Shown here in pieces: positions 39,390-48,398 of a DNA stretch of 64,000 nucleotides (position 1 is its first letter; the number at the start of each line of letters is the position of its first letter). The DNA comes from Streptomyces sp. NBC_00490 (GTDB lineage: Bacteria > Actinomycetota > Actinomycetes > Streptomycetales > Streptomycetaceae): assembly GCF_036013645.1 (NCBI RefSeq), contig NZ_CP107869.1, positions 4,712,001 through 4,776,000 of the forward strand. The letters run 5' to 3'. A program made the translations under genes and the position numbers. Under the pieces are notes generated by a model. It did not search any database and was not told where the DNA came from. It was given only the letters and a program-made list of their open reading frames with translations.

Positions 39390-41261
39390 TCACTTCAGCT
39401 CGTCGGGGCACGGCGTCCCGCGCGGCAGCTGATAGGGCGCCGCCAACCGGTACGTCCCCGCCTTCGGCGCCAGCAGTTCGGTCCACTTGTCGCCGTGGAC
39501 GTCCTCCTCCGTCTCCATCAGGCAGCCGTTGACGTTGTCGAACGACTTCGGCTCGCCGTCGGGCCGGTCCTTGGACGCCTCCGTCTCCCGGGGGCCCTCC
39601 AGGCTCTTGCCCTCGGCGTCGACGATGCTCAGCCACGGCGAGTAGGGGATGCGGATGAGGATCCGGCCCGGCTTGGTCACCTGAAGGGTCCACTCGCCCT
39701 GCTCGGCGCGCTCTACGACCGCGTCGGGCTCGGCGAGCGGGGCCGGGTCGGTGACCTTGAACAGCTGCCAGTTGGCGTCGCCCCAGACCTGCTTGAGGTA
39801 CGGCATCCCGCGCTGCACGAGCTCCCGCTCGCGCTCCCCGCCGTCCCCGTCGGGCGCGTCCTTCGGCAGCACCACGAAGTGCACGGCCCAGCGGCCGAGC
39901 CACTCGTGGTAGTTCGCCGAGTTCAGGGTGTCGTCGTAGAAGAGCGGGTTGCGCTCCATGTCGGCCTGGCGGTTCCAGCCGCGGGCCAGGTTGACGTACG
40001 GGGCGAGCGCGGAGGCCTCGCGGTGGGAGCGCGCGGGCACGACTTCGACGCGGCCCTTCTCCGCGCCGACCCCCTGGAGTTCGTTGACGAGCGGGGCCAG
40101 TTCGCGGGCCCAGGAGGCGGCCGGGGTGGTGTGGACGACGTCGTCGATTGACTTGAACCCGATCCAGCCGGTGAACACGGCGATCGACAGGACGATCGCG
40201 TACCACTTGCGGGAGCGCGGCACCGCGAAGGGCAGCGCCGCCACCAGTACGACCCCGGCGAAGAGCATCGGCAGCCGCGAGATGTTGGTCCCGATCTGCG
40301 AGCTGATCAGCCAGACCAGGACGACACCGAGCGCGTACACCCCGGCCGTCAGCCGGACCGTCTTCCACTGCTTGGGGACGAGCACGCAGACGAGGACGCC
40401 GTACGAGAACGGCAGGATCACCGAGCCGAACCCCATCGGCTGGGTGCCCGAGAACGGGAAGAGCCAGGCCGACACCGCGACCACCGCGGTCGGCGCGAGC
40501 CCCAGCGCCCACGCGCCCGGCCGCCGCTTCTGCAGGAACAGCGCCGCGGCCACCAGTCCCACGAACAGTCCCGCCACCGGTGAGGCCATCGTCGCGAGCG
40601 CGGCCAGCGGGGCCGCGCACAGCGCCTTCGCCCACCGCTTGTAGCGCCAGCGGTGCGGCCAGCAGAACACGACGGCGACCGCGCCGAGCGCGAACGCCGT
40701 GCCCAGACCGAAGGTGACCCGCCCGGAGGCGGCGTTGCAGAGGAAGGCGACGAGCCCGGCGAGCGCCGCCCACAGCGGGTTCTGCACCGACCGGCTGCGG
40801 ATGAGGATCATCGTGAGCAGCCCGGCGGAGATCGTCCCCGCGATCATCATCGTCGTACGAACACCGAGAACCGACATCAGATACGGCGACACCACGCTGT
40901 ACGAAACCGGGTGCATCCCGCCGTACCAGGCCAGGTTGTACGCCGAGTCCGGGTGGCGGCCGACGAACTCGGCCCAGGCGTCCTGTGCGGCCAGGTCACC
41001 GCCGCTGTTGGCGAAGGTGAAGAACCAGACGATGTGGAGCACACCGGACAGGGCGGTGAGGGAGAGGACCGGGTGTCTCAGCAGCCGCTCACGCAGAGCG
41101 AGGAAGGCGGTGGACGCAGCCGACGGCTGCTCCTCCGCGGGATCCTCCGCGGGACTGCTCGTGCGTCCCCCGCCGTCACGCGGCGCGGGCACACGTATTC
41201 GCGGGCCGGTACCCGGGCCCGGATCGGCGTCGTCGGCGCGTGTCGGCTCGGCTGTGGCCAC
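39390..41261 (-). CDS. Large polytopic membrane protein (GT-C-like or unassigned)
   Basis: 623 residues. A Pro/Asp-rich cytoplasmic N-terminus of about 70 residues is followed by about 11-12 hydrophobic segments. An extracellular C-terminal domain of about 200 residues includes YDDTLNSANYHEWLGRWAVH and IPYSPWLSIVDAEGK. The topology resembles GT-C membrane glycosyltransferases, though I see no DxD-type catalytic loop. Automatic annotation often calls such Streptomyces proteins MFS transporters, which the sequence does not support. The GTG at 41261 has GGGGAG upstream. Confidence 0.75.
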   Translation of the reverse strand: MATAEPTRADDADPGPGTGPRIRVPAPRDGGGRTSSPAEDPAEEQPSAASTAFLALRERLLRHPVLSLTALSGVLHIVWFFTFANSGGDLAAQDAWAEFVGRHPDSAYNLAWYGGMHPVSYSVVSPYLMSVLGVRTTMMIAGTISAGLLTMILIRSRSVQNPLWAALAGLVAFLCNAASGRVTFGLGTAFALGAVAVVFCWPHRWRYKRWAKALCAAPLAALATMASPVAGLFVGLVAAALFLQKRRPGAWALGLAPTAVVAVSAWLFPFSGTQPMGFGSVILPFSYGVLVCVLVPKQWKTVRLTAGVYALGVVLVWLISSQIGTNISRLPMLFAGVVLVAALPFAVPRSRKWYAIVLSIAVFTGWIGFKSIDDVVHTTPAASWARELAPLVNELQGVGAEKGRVEVVPARSHREASALAPYVNLARGWNRQADMERNPLFYDDTLNSANYHEWLGRWAVHFVVLPKDAPDGDGGERERELVQRGMPYLKQVWGDANWQLFKVTDPAPLAEPDAVVERAEQGEWTLQVTKPGRILIRIPYSPWLSIVDAEGKSLEGPRETEASKDRPDGEPKSFDNVNGCLMETEEDVHGDKWTELLAPKAGTYRLAAPYQLPRGTPCPDELK

Positions 41262-41466
41262 CTTCAGGCACTCCCCGTGTCCCGTCTTCTGTTCTCGGCC
41301 CCGTCCCGTTCCGGCCATGTTCACGGCTGCGTCTCCGGGAGCGGCGACCTGCCCCGATTCGTGACGCTAGCACGCAGCCCGCCGCCGGGCGCCCTGACGG
41401 GTACCCGGTCGACGGGGTGCATACAGGATCTTCGCTCCCCTTTTGCCGTACGAGCCGCCTTACGGG

Positions 41467-44400
41467 TCAGGTGATGCGCGTCAGCTTGTCCGTGAAGCCC
41501 GGTTCGACGAGGTCCTTCTGCAGCGCGACCGGCACCTTCACCGCACCGGCCGAGGCGTCACCCACGGTGAGCGTGCCGACCTTGGTGCCGGCCTTCGCGG
41601 TGTGCGGTACGTCGTCGGCGGCGAAGGTCAGCTTGACGGTGAGCCCGGACCAGCCGACGGCCGTGACGTCCTTGGTCGCGACGACCGGGGTCTTGCCGCC
41701 GACGCCGTCGTCGACGTAGCCGACGACATCGCCCTTCTTGAGGATCGTCGCGGACTCCAGCGCGCCCTGCGCCGCCCGGATCAGCTGGTCACCCGAGGTG
41801 AGGGCGGCGCTGAGGATGGTGTTCTCCACACCGCCGGCGGGCTGGCGGACGACGGCGCCGACGATGGTGCGGGTCTCCCCGTTGACCTCTTTCTTCGCCG
41901 CGAAGAGGAGGTTGCCGAGGGCAGAGGTGGTGGTGCCGGTCTTGATGCCGACGACGTTGTTCTTGCCGACGATCTGGTTCCAGTTGGAGTGGTTGACGCC
42001 CTTGTAGTCGTCGTACGACATCATCGCCGCGACCTCGCGGAACGCGGGCTCCTCCATCGCCTTCTTGCCCAGCTTCACCTGGTCCACGGCGGTGGAGACG
42101 GTGGTGTTGTTCAGACCCGAGGGGTCGGTGTACGTCGTGTTCGTCATCCCGAGGTCCTCGGCGGCGGCGTTCATCTTCTCGACGAACGCCTTCTCCGAGC
42201 CGGCGTCCCAGCGGGCGAGGAGCCTCGCCACGTTGTTCGCGGATGCGATCAGGATGCTCTCGAGGGCCTCGCGCTGGGAGATGGAGTCCCCGGCGGTCAC
42301 GTTCACGGTCGATTCCTGACCGGCCTTGGACTGGGCCTCGGCGGTCTGGTCGATCTTGATCTTCGGGCCTGCGGCGCCGCTCTTGAGCGGGTGGTCGCGG
42401 AGGATGACGTACGCCGTCATGACCTTGGCGACACTGGCGATCGGGACGGGCTTCTGGTCACCGGAGGAGCCGAAGCTGCCGATGCCCTGGACGTCGAGGG
42501 CGGCCTGGCCCTCCGCGGGCCACGGGATGTCGACCTTGCCGCCGCCGAAGGAGTAGCTGTCCTCGGCGGTGAGTTCCAGGGTGGGGGTGGGCAGGGGGCG
42601 CATTGACTGTGCGACCGCGAAGACCACCGCGAGGAGCAGGACGAGGGGGGTCCAGATCTTGACCCGCCGGAACGTGGTCCGCAGCGGTGTCTGCGGGGGC
42701 GGCGGGGTGTTCGTCAGCTCGGCCAGCAGGTCCAGCGGAGGCTTGGGCGGGAGCGGCTGCTGGGTGGTGCGCTCGGGGCCGACCTGGGGGATGGCGGTGG
42801 TGACGTCGGGCTTGAGCGCGACGAACTTGCTGGGCAGCTTGAGCATCGTCGTGGGCTGATCCACACGAGCCCCAGCCTCCGGCGCGGCCTCGTCAGCCTT
42901 CTCCTCGGGCTCACGGGTCCCCTGCGCGGCCTCCTCACGGGCGTCCACAGCGTCGCTGGGGCCCGCGGTGCCGCGGGTTCCCTGCGCGGCCCCCTCACGG
43001 GCGCCCACGGCGTCGCTGGGGCCCGCGGTGGCACGGGCCGCCTGCGCGGCCCCCCCACGGGCGCCCACGGCGTCGCTGGGGTCCGTGGTGGCACGGGCCG
43101 CCTGCGCGGCCCCCTCACGGGCGCCCACGGCGTCGCTCGGGGACTTGGTGGCGCGGGGGTCGGCCTTCGCGGCGCTCGCCGGTGGCTCACCGTCCTTGGC
43201 ACCCGAGTCCGCCGTCCCCGGAGAATCCCCGGACCGCACCCAGGCGGCCACAGCAGCACGCAACCTGGCGTCACCGCCGGGCTCACCCACGTCCTCGGCA
43301 GACGACGCCGATGACTCCGCGTCCCGCGAACCTTCGGCACGGTCGGCCGGCTCGGCATCCTGAACGCCCTTGCCCCCGGCAGGCGACGCGTCCTCGGGTG
43401 CGGCCGAAGCCTCCCCGTCCCGCGAGCCCTCGGCAGGCACGGCGTCCTGGACGTCCTCGGCCGCCGCTGCGTCCCGGGCGCCCTTCGAGACCCCGGCACC
43501 GGCCTTCGAAGACCCTGTGGCGCTCTCGTCGTCCCCGGCAGGCGACGTCTCCTCGGGTGCCGCCGAAGCCCCCGCGTCCCGCGAACGCTCGGCACCATCG
43601 CCAGGCACGGCGTCCTGAACGTCCTCGGCCACCGGCGCGTCCTCCGCGCTCTCGGCGTCCTTCGCAGAATCTGCGGCGCCCCCGGCGCCGTCGGTCGGCA
43701 CGGCGTCCTGGACGTCGTCGGCCACCGCTGCGTCCCCAGCACCCTTGGCGCCCTTCACGGGCCCGTCGTCGGCCACCGCGCCCTCCGAGGCCCCGGCACG
43801 GGCGCCCTCAGCCCCGGCAGACGCCGACTCTCCAGTCGCCGCCGACGCCCCCGCGTCCCGCGAACCCCCGGCACCGCCGGTCGGCACCGCGTCCTGGACA
43901 TCCTCGGCGCCCGTGCCCTTCACGGACACGCTGTCGGTCGCCGCGACGCCCTCCACACCCTCGCCGGCCTTCGAGCCCCCGGCACGGGGGTCCACAGCCC
44001 CGGCGGACGCCGACTCACGGGTCGCCGCCGAAGCCTCCACGTCCCTCGGAACCCCAGCACTGTCGCTCGGCACGGCGTCCCGGGCATCCCGGGCCGCCGT
44101 TGCATCCTCCGCGCCCTCGGCGCCCTGAGCCCCGGCAGACGCCGACTCACCGGCCGCCGCCGCATCCGCGGCGCCCTTGGCACCCTTCACGGGCCCGTCG
44201 TCGGCCACCGCGCCCTCCGAGACCCCGGCACGGGCGCCCACAGCCCCTGTGGGGCCCTGAGCCCCGGCAGACGCCGACTCACCGGTCGCCCCCGAAGCCT
44301 CCGCGTCCCGCGAACCCGCGGCACCGCCGGTCGGCACCGCGTCCTGGACATCCTCGGCGTCCTTCGCGGGCCCGCCCTCGGTCGGTACGGCGTCCTGGAC

Positions 44401-44772
44401 GTCCTCGGTCGCCGGTGCTTTCTTCGCGCCCTCGGCAGCCTCCGGGGCCCCGGCACCGGCGGCGCCCTCGGCACCGTCCGTCGGCTCGGCGTCCTGGGGG
44501 TCCTCCGTCGCCGTGTCCTCGTCGGGCGTGCCCGGAGGGGTCGGCTTCGGGTCCTTGGCCGCGGCTCGGGCCTGGGCCACGTCGCGGGCCGAGAAGACCC
44601 GGGTCGCCGTGTCCACGCCACCGTGGGCCGCGGGCGGCTCCGTGTCGCGGGCGACCGCGAGGCGCGGGTCGCGCACCTCACCCCGGGCTTCGGGAACCGG
44701 ACTCGCGCTCCCCGACGTCGGTTCTGCCGACGACTCGCGCTGCTTCGACCTGTCGGGGAACTCGCCCGCCAC
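41467..44772 (-). CDS. D-alanyl-D-alanine carboxypeptidase (S11) with giant disordered repeat tail
   Basis: 1101 residues; typical S11 enzymes have about 400. Residues 1-700 are acidic, Ala/Gly/Asp-rich and repetitive, with nine EDVQDAVP-type units and four 20-residue PSDAVGAREGAAQ units. One membrane segment spans about 704-724 (PLVLLLAVVFAVAQ). The extracellular catalytic domain has S780-V-A-K783, S844-A-N846 and K944-T-G, all intact, with a PBP5-like C-terminal domain (about 1010-1095). It trims stem peptides of peptidoglycan. The long tail is cytoplasmic. The GTG start has TTTAGGAGG upstream. Confidence 0.93.
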   Translation of the reverse strand: MAGEFPDRSKQRESSAEPTSGSASPVPEARGEVRDPRLAVARDTEPPAAHGGVDTATRVFSARDVAQARAAAKDPKPTPPGTPDEDTATEDPQDAEPTDGAEGAAGAGAPEAAEGAKKAPATEDVQDAVPTEGGPAKDAEDVQDAVPTGGAAGSRDAEASGATGESASAGAQGPTGAVGARAGVSEGAVADDGPVKGAKGAADAAAAGESASAGAQGAEGAEDATAARDARDAVPSDSAGVPRDVEASAATRESASAGAVDPRAGGSKAGEGVEGVAATDSVSVKGTGAEDVQDAVPTGGAGGSRDAGASAATGESASAGAEGARAGASEGAVADDGPVKGAKGAGDAAVADDVQDAVPTDGAGGAADSAKDAESAEDAPVAEDVQDAVPGDGAERSRDAGASAAPEETSPAGDDESATGSSKAGAGVSKGARDAAAAEDVQDAVPAEGSRDGEASAAPEDASPAGGKGVQDAEPADRAEGSRDAESSASSAEDVGEPGGDARLRAAVAAWVRSGDSPGTADSGAKDGEPPASAAKADPRATKSPSDAVGAREGAAQAARATTDPSDAVGARGGAAQAARATAGPSDAVGAREGAAQGTRGTAGPSDAVDAREEAAQGTREPEEKADEAAPEAGARVDQPTTMLKLPSKFVALKPDVTTAIPQVGPERTTQQPLPPKPPLDLLAELTNTPPPPQTPLRTTFRRVKIWTPLVLLLAVVFAVAQSMRPLPTPTLELTAEDSYSFGGGKVDIPWPAEGQAALDVQGIGSFGSSGDQKPVPIASVAKVMTAYVILRDHPLKSGAAGPKIKIDQTAEAQSKAGQESTVNVTAGDSISQREALESILIASANNVARLLARWDAGSEKAFVEKMNAAAEDLGMTNTTYTDPSGLNNTTVSTAVDQVKLGKKAMEEPAFREVAAMMSYDDYKGVNHSNWNQIVGKNNVVGIKTGTTTSALGNLLFAAKKEVNGETRTIVGAVVRQPAGGVENTILSAALTSGDQLIRAAQGALESATILKKGDVVGYVDDGVGGKTPVVATKDVTAVGWSGLTVKLTFAADDVPHTAKAGTKVGTLTVGDASAGAVKVPVALQKDLVEPGFTDKLTRIT
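42901..43140 (-). repeat. Four 60-bp tandem repeats inside the carboxypeptidase gene
   Basis: Four consecutive 60-base units, with exact 60-base period, encode PSDAVGAREGAAQAARATTD and close variants. Third-position changes are few, so expansion is recent. Confidence 0.85.
43350..44520 (-). repeat. DVQDAVP-type degenerate repeats in the carboxypeptidase tail
   Basis: Six exact DVQDAVP copies plus degenerate DPQDAEP, DARDAVP and GVQDAEP occur at irregular spacing. They alternate with GESASAGAQG and GAVADDGPVKGAKGA blocks, some duplicated as larger units. Confidence 0.8.
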
Positions 44773-44989
44773 CGATGCCTCCTAAACCGTGAACGCGTAT
44801 GGACCGCCTCGCCCCGACACCGCTCCCCCACGGTGTCCGAACCATGTACCAGTGTCCTGTGTGAGGGCTTGGCTCCTGCGGTAGACGAGAACGACATACC
44901 TACCGGTTCCACTACAAACAGGTCACGCACCCTCGACAGACCAATGTGAGAGGGGTCACCCTGTCTTTCATCCACGCGGGGAGGCATGG

Positions 44990-45745
44990 ATGGGCATGAG
45001 CCGCAGAACACTTCCGGAGGAGCTTCTGCTGCTGGCGCTGGACCCGGCCACGGGTACCACCGCACAGCCGCAGTCGCTCGACCTCGGTCTGGCCGGAGCA
45101 CAGCTAGTGGAGCTGGCGCTGGCCGGACGGATAGCCCCAGACGGGGATCGTATCGCCGTGGTGTCCCCACGGCCGACTGGAGATCCGACACTGGACTGCG
45201 CGTTGGAGTTGCTGCGAAGGCGTGGCGCTCCGGTACGCGCTATCCACTGGATTGGCGGGCCGCGTCTCGGGCTCCGCCAGACCTACCTCTCGCATCTGGA
45301 GCGGTGCGGCATGGTGCATGCCGTGGCGGGCCAGATGTGCGGAGTGCTGCCGACGACTCGCTACCAGGCGAGTCAGACCGAGATCAGCCGGGAGATCAGA
45401 TCCCGACTGGACTCCGCGATCCGCACCGGCGTACCGCCGGACCCGCGGACCGCGGCGCTCGCCGCCCTGGCGCACGCGGTCGGACTGGGCAAGCACCTGT
45501 ATCCGGGCAACGAGGGTCGCTCCTCTCGCTCCCGGCTGCGGGACCTGATCAGGCACGACCCCATGGGCGGTCTCGTGGCGCACGCCGTGATGGACGTCCA
45601 GAACGGTGTGGCCGCGCAGCCACGCCGCAGCCCGGCCCCGACCGGCCGTCCGGCCGGACCAGGTGCCAGGCAGGCACCGGAACCCGCCCGCGGCGTTCCG
45701 GTGCAACCGCGCCGCGGTGCCATGGCGCGTGTCGTGGCTCACTGA
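44990..45745 (+). CDS. GPP34 (GOLPH3-like) family protein
   Basis: 251 residues. The GPP34 core is at about 5-200: LPEELLLLALDPATGTT, then LVELALAGRI, and the C-terminal helices RTAALAALAHAVGLGKHLYP. The eukaryotic member binds phosphatidylinositol-4-phosphate at the Golgi. The many actinobacterial paralogues have no defined role but are probably peripheral membrane proteins. The C-terminal 45 residues are Pro/Arg-rich and disordered. ATG 44990 or 44996 are both possible with GGGGAGG upstream. Confidence 0.9.
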   Translation: MGMSRRTLPEELLLLALDPATGTTAQPQSLDLGLAGAQLVELALAGRIAPDGDRIAVVSPRPTGDPTLDCALELLRRRGAPVRAIHWIGGPRLGLRQTYLSHLERCGMVHAVAGQMCGVLPTTRYQASQTEISREIRSRLDSAIRTGVPPDPRTAALAALAHAVGLGKHLYPGNEGRSSRSRLRDLIRHDPMGGLVAHAVMDVQNGVAAQPRRSPAPTGRPAGPGARQAPEPARGVPVQPRRGAMARVVAH

Positions 45746-46092
45746 GCCGCAGTTCCACGGCACGACCGACGTAGCACCGCACCACGCACCACACGCACCT
45801 CCGGCGTACCCCAGACCCGGTATCGGGAGCCGCTGGTCCGCGCGGGGCGGCGGGATCGTGTGTCCGAGAGGACACCGCGGTCCTGCCGTCCCGCGCGGCC
45901 TTTTTGTGCCCGGATCTTGGCCGAGTTGCGCCCTGGAGAAGCCAACTGCCTTGTGATCATGGCGAACTGGCGCGTACGCAGCGCATATCCACTGTTTCCC
46001 AGCGGTAGAAACCACCTTGGTGGCAGTCTGCTCAACAGCAGATACGCAAAGTGGCCATTTTCGAAGGCACGCAGCCGGAGGTGCACGTTCCC
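45746..46092. other. 347-base region between GPP34 and XRE genes
   Basis: No gene is supported. A T5 tract at 45901-45905 follows a weak GC-rich hairpin (about 45875-45898), a possible terminator for GPP34. Two dyads near 46012-46042 precede the XRE gene. Confidence 0.5.
46012..46042. promoter_or_regulatory. Two adjacent dyads upstream of the second XRE gene
   Basis: CCACCTTGGTGG (46012-46023) and TCTGCT-caac-AGCAGA (46027-46042) are both perfect inverted repeats, 50-80 bases upstream of the GTG at 46093. Candidate autoregulatory operators. Confidence 0.45.
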
Positions 46093-46950
46093 GTGGCGTC
46101 CAATGTCAATCCCACCGTCAGGCGACGCCGGCTCGGCCAGGAGTTGCGCCGGCTCCGTGAACTCAAGGGCATGACGGCCGAGGAAGTCGCCGAACGGCTT
46201 CTGGTGTCGCAGTCGAAGATCAGCCGGCTGGAGAACGGCCGGCGCAGCATCAGCCAGCGCGACGTCCGCGATCTGTGCGGGGTGTACGAGGTGGAGGACG
46301 TCCGGATCGTCGACTCCCTGATGCAGATGGCCAAGGACAGCCGCCAGCAGGGCTGGTGGCACTCCTTCGGCGACATCCCCTACAGCGTCTACATCGGCCT
46401 GGAGACGGACGCGGCGAGTCTGCGCGTCTACGATCCCCAGGTCGTCCCCGGGCTCCTGCAGACCCGCACCTACGCCGAGTCCCTCATCTCCGGCGCGCTG
46501 CCCGAGGCGACGCCCACCGACATCGACAAGCGTGTCCAGGTGCGGCTGCGCCGACAGGAACGTATCTCTGCCGCCGAGAACCCGCTCCGGCTGTGGGCGG
46601 TGCTGGACGAGGCGGCGCTGCGCCGCGAGGTCGGCAACCGGCAGGTGATGATCGAGCAGTTGGAGCATCTGATCGAGATGTCACAACTGCCGCACGTGAC
46701 GGTGCAGATGATCCCGTTCACGATGGGCGCGCACCCCGGGGTGAGTGGGCAGTACGCGATCCTCGAGTTCCCCGATGCCGCCGATTCCAGCGTGGTCTAC
46801 ATCGAGGGCGTGACGAGCGATCTGTACCTGGAGAAGGCGCAGGACGTTCAGAAGTACAGCGTCATGTACGAACATCTGCGAGCACAGGCCCTGAATGTGG
46901 ACCAAAGCCGGGAATTCATCTCAAGTATCGCCAAGGACTACGCACGCTGA
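46093..46950 (+). CDS. XRE-family regulator with DUF5753, second locus
   Basis: 285 residues. The HTH at about 8-65 reads RRRRLGQELRRLRELKGMTA, RLLVSQSKISRLENGRRSIS. DUF5753 covers about 95-280 (QVVPGLLQTRTYAESLI, GQYAILEFPD, YIEGVTSDLYLEK). The GTG at 46093 (VASNVNPTV) is preferred over 46051, as the usual N-terminus of close Streptomyces proteins begins MASNVNPTVRRRRLG. It pairs with the DUF397 gene 231 bases downstream. This highly conserved type differs clearly from the one at 34488. Confidence 0.93.
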   Translation: MASNVNPTVRRRRLGQELRRLRELKGMTAEEVAERLLVSQSKISRLENGRRSISQRDVRDLCGVYEVEDVRIVDSLMQMAKDSRQQGWWHSFGDIPYSVYIGLETDAASLRVYDPQVVPGLLQTRTYAESLISGALPEATPTDIDKRVQVRLRRQERISAAENPLRLWAVLDEAALRREVGNRQVMIEQLEHLIEMSQLPHVTVQMIPFTMGAHPGVSGQYAILEFPDAADSSVVYIEGVTSDLYLEKAQDVQKYSVMYEHLRAQALNVDQSREFISSIAKDYAR

Positions 46951-47181
46951 CCCACTCTGTAAGGCAAGGCGCCGCAAGGTACACCTTCGCCCGGTCGCAG
47001 CGGAAGACCCCAATGGAATATGCCACCCGCCCGGGTGAATACTTCCTCCGCTCCCCGATGTTGGCGAGTAGCGTCGATCACGCCATCGGATAACAACGTT
47101 GGCGCAAACCCGTGCCGTGCAGATGGAGACATCCGCACGCCGCGGCGACAGCAACTCAGCAACTGGCTAATCGGAGCGAAA

Positions 47182-47373
47182 ATGGCAATCAAGCAGGGCG
47201 CCGCGGACCAGTGGGTCAAGTCCTCCTACTCCCAGGGCAATGGCGCGTGCGTCGAGATCAAGTCCCCTGTCGTGTCGGCGATGGCCGTCCGGGACTCGAA
47301 GATCCAGAACGGCCCCACGCTGGCCTTCCCCGCGGACGCGTGGAACGCCTTCGTCGGCTCGGTCAAGGCATAA
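47182..47373 (+). CDS. DUF397 protein, partner of the second XRE regulator
   Basis: 63 residues, single DUF397 domain: QWVKSSYSQGNGACVEIKSP, AVRDSKIQNGPTLAFPADAW. GGAGCG precedes the ATG at 47182. It is not overlapping with its regulator, unlike the pair at 35318, and probably has its own promoter. The upstream 231 bases hold no other gene that I can support. Confidence 0.93.
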   Translation: MAIKQGAADQWVKSSYSQGNGACVEIKSPVVSAMAVRDSKIQNGPTLAFPADAWNAFVGSVKA

Positions 47374-47419
47374 ATGGCCGAGTGACCGAGCACTACACAA
47401 CTGCACAAGCATCACCGAA

Positions 47420-47460
47420 GAGCCCTCTCGACCAGATCGCCGTCCTTGCCGAGGGGGCTC
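47420..47460. terminator. Hairpin between the convergent DUF397 and EthD-like genes
   Basis: GAGCCCTCTCG pairs with CGAGGGGGCTC (one wobble) around a 19-base loop between the two converging stops. Confidence 0.6.
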
Positions 47461-47481
47461 GGCTTGTGTCCCGGCGCGGGC

Positions 47482-48321
47482 CTACCGGAGACGGTCGACG
47501 TACGTGTCCGTCCCCGGCACGGTCGGGATGAACGGCGCCACCAACTCCACCCTCCCCAGGCCCGTTTCGACCACCGGCTCCTCCAGGCCCGTGAAGTACT
47601 CCTCCCAGCACTCCCGCGGATCCGCCTCCAGGAACCACAGCAGCGTCAGCCGGGTGTCCACGCCCTCGACCTGCTTCACATACGTCATCCGGTCGCCCGG
47701 CAGCGGTGTCGGCCTGAAGATCGTCACCATCGCCGCCGGTGACCCCGCGATCCGCTTCGGCAGCTGCCGGGACCGCAGCCACTCCAGCAACTCCTCTCGC
47801 TGTGCGGCCGATTCGGCGTCGATCACCTCGACGACCAGGCCCTTGTACGGGTGGTCGAGGGCGTGGAAGTCGCGGGGCCCGGCCGCCCCGTCCCGGTAGA
47901 CCGTCGCCTCGTGGTCCTGGAACGCGGTGAAGACGTGCGTGCGGTCCTGGTAGACCCGGGCGTCCCGGTTGAGGCGCTTGTTGATGCCGACGGTCCACTT
48001 CATGTGGTCGTCGTAGCGGCCGTCGGTGATCCAGTACGTCGAGATGTAGCAGCCAGCGGTGACCGGCTGGGCGATGGCCGACTTCTCGGGGTAGCGCAGG
48101 AGCTGGAGGTCCCGGGTGGCGACCCAGCGGCGCCCGGCGTACATCCAGGGCATCGCCATCGCGCCGGCGTAGTAGTGGTCGTCCTCGTACCAGCGGTTGT
48201 ACGCGTACTCGTGGCCCGGATGCGGCTCGACCATGGTGATGAGCGCATGGCCGGGGCGGACTCCGTACGGGCCCACGGCGGCCAGTTCGGCGTACGTCTG
48301 ACTGCGGGTCTCTTCGCTCAT
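47482..48321 (-). CDS. Conserved protein with EthD-like dimeric alpha/beta-barrel character
   Basis: 279 residues, soluble. The motif ITMVEPHPGHEYAYNRWYED followed by WMYAGRRWVATRDLQLLRY resembles EthD/dimeric alpha-beta barrel proteins, in which the Tyr/His/Trp cluster lies in a ligand cavity. The second half (AGSPAAMVTIFRPTPLPGD) may be a repeat of the fold. The enzymatic role is unknown; relatives sit in catabolic clusters. The ATG at 48321 has AAGGGGAAGGGA upstream. It is divergent from the SDR gene with a shared palindrome, so the two are likely co-regulated. Confidence 0.75.
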   Translation of the reverse strand: MSEETRSQTYAELAAVGPYGVRPGHALITMVEPHPGHEYAYNRWYEDDHYYAGAMAMPWMYAGRRWVATRDLQLLRYPEKSAIAQPVTAGCYISTYWITDGRYDDHMKWTVGINKRLNRDARVYQDRTHVFTAFQDHEATVYRDGAAGPRDFHALDHPYKGLVVEVIDAESAAQREELLEWLRSRQLPKRIAGSPAAMVTIFRPTPLPGDRMTYVKQVEGVDTRLTLLWFLEADPRECWEEYFTGLEEPVVETGLGRVELVAPFIPTVPGTDTYVDRLR

Positions 48322-48353
48322 TCCCTTCCCCTTCCTGGGTGACTCGCCCATAC

Positions 48354-48370
48354 TCTGACGCCCCGTCAGA
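48354..48370. promoter_or_regulatory. TCTGACG-ccc-CGTCAGA palindrome between divergent genes
   Basis: A perfect 7-bp inverted repeat lies 33 bases from the start at 48321 and 29 from the start at 48399. Similar TGACG-N3-CGTCA sites precede actinobacterial catabolic genes controlled by TetR-type repressors, as I recall; no TetR gene is adjacent. Confidence 0.6.
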
Positions 48371-48398
48371 TATACCGCCAGGGTCAGGGAGGGGTCTT

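Noticed and set aside
42901..43140. Regular repeats considered as a CRISPR array
   Set aside because: The units are contiguous, in frame, and lack unique spacers; they encode protein repeats.
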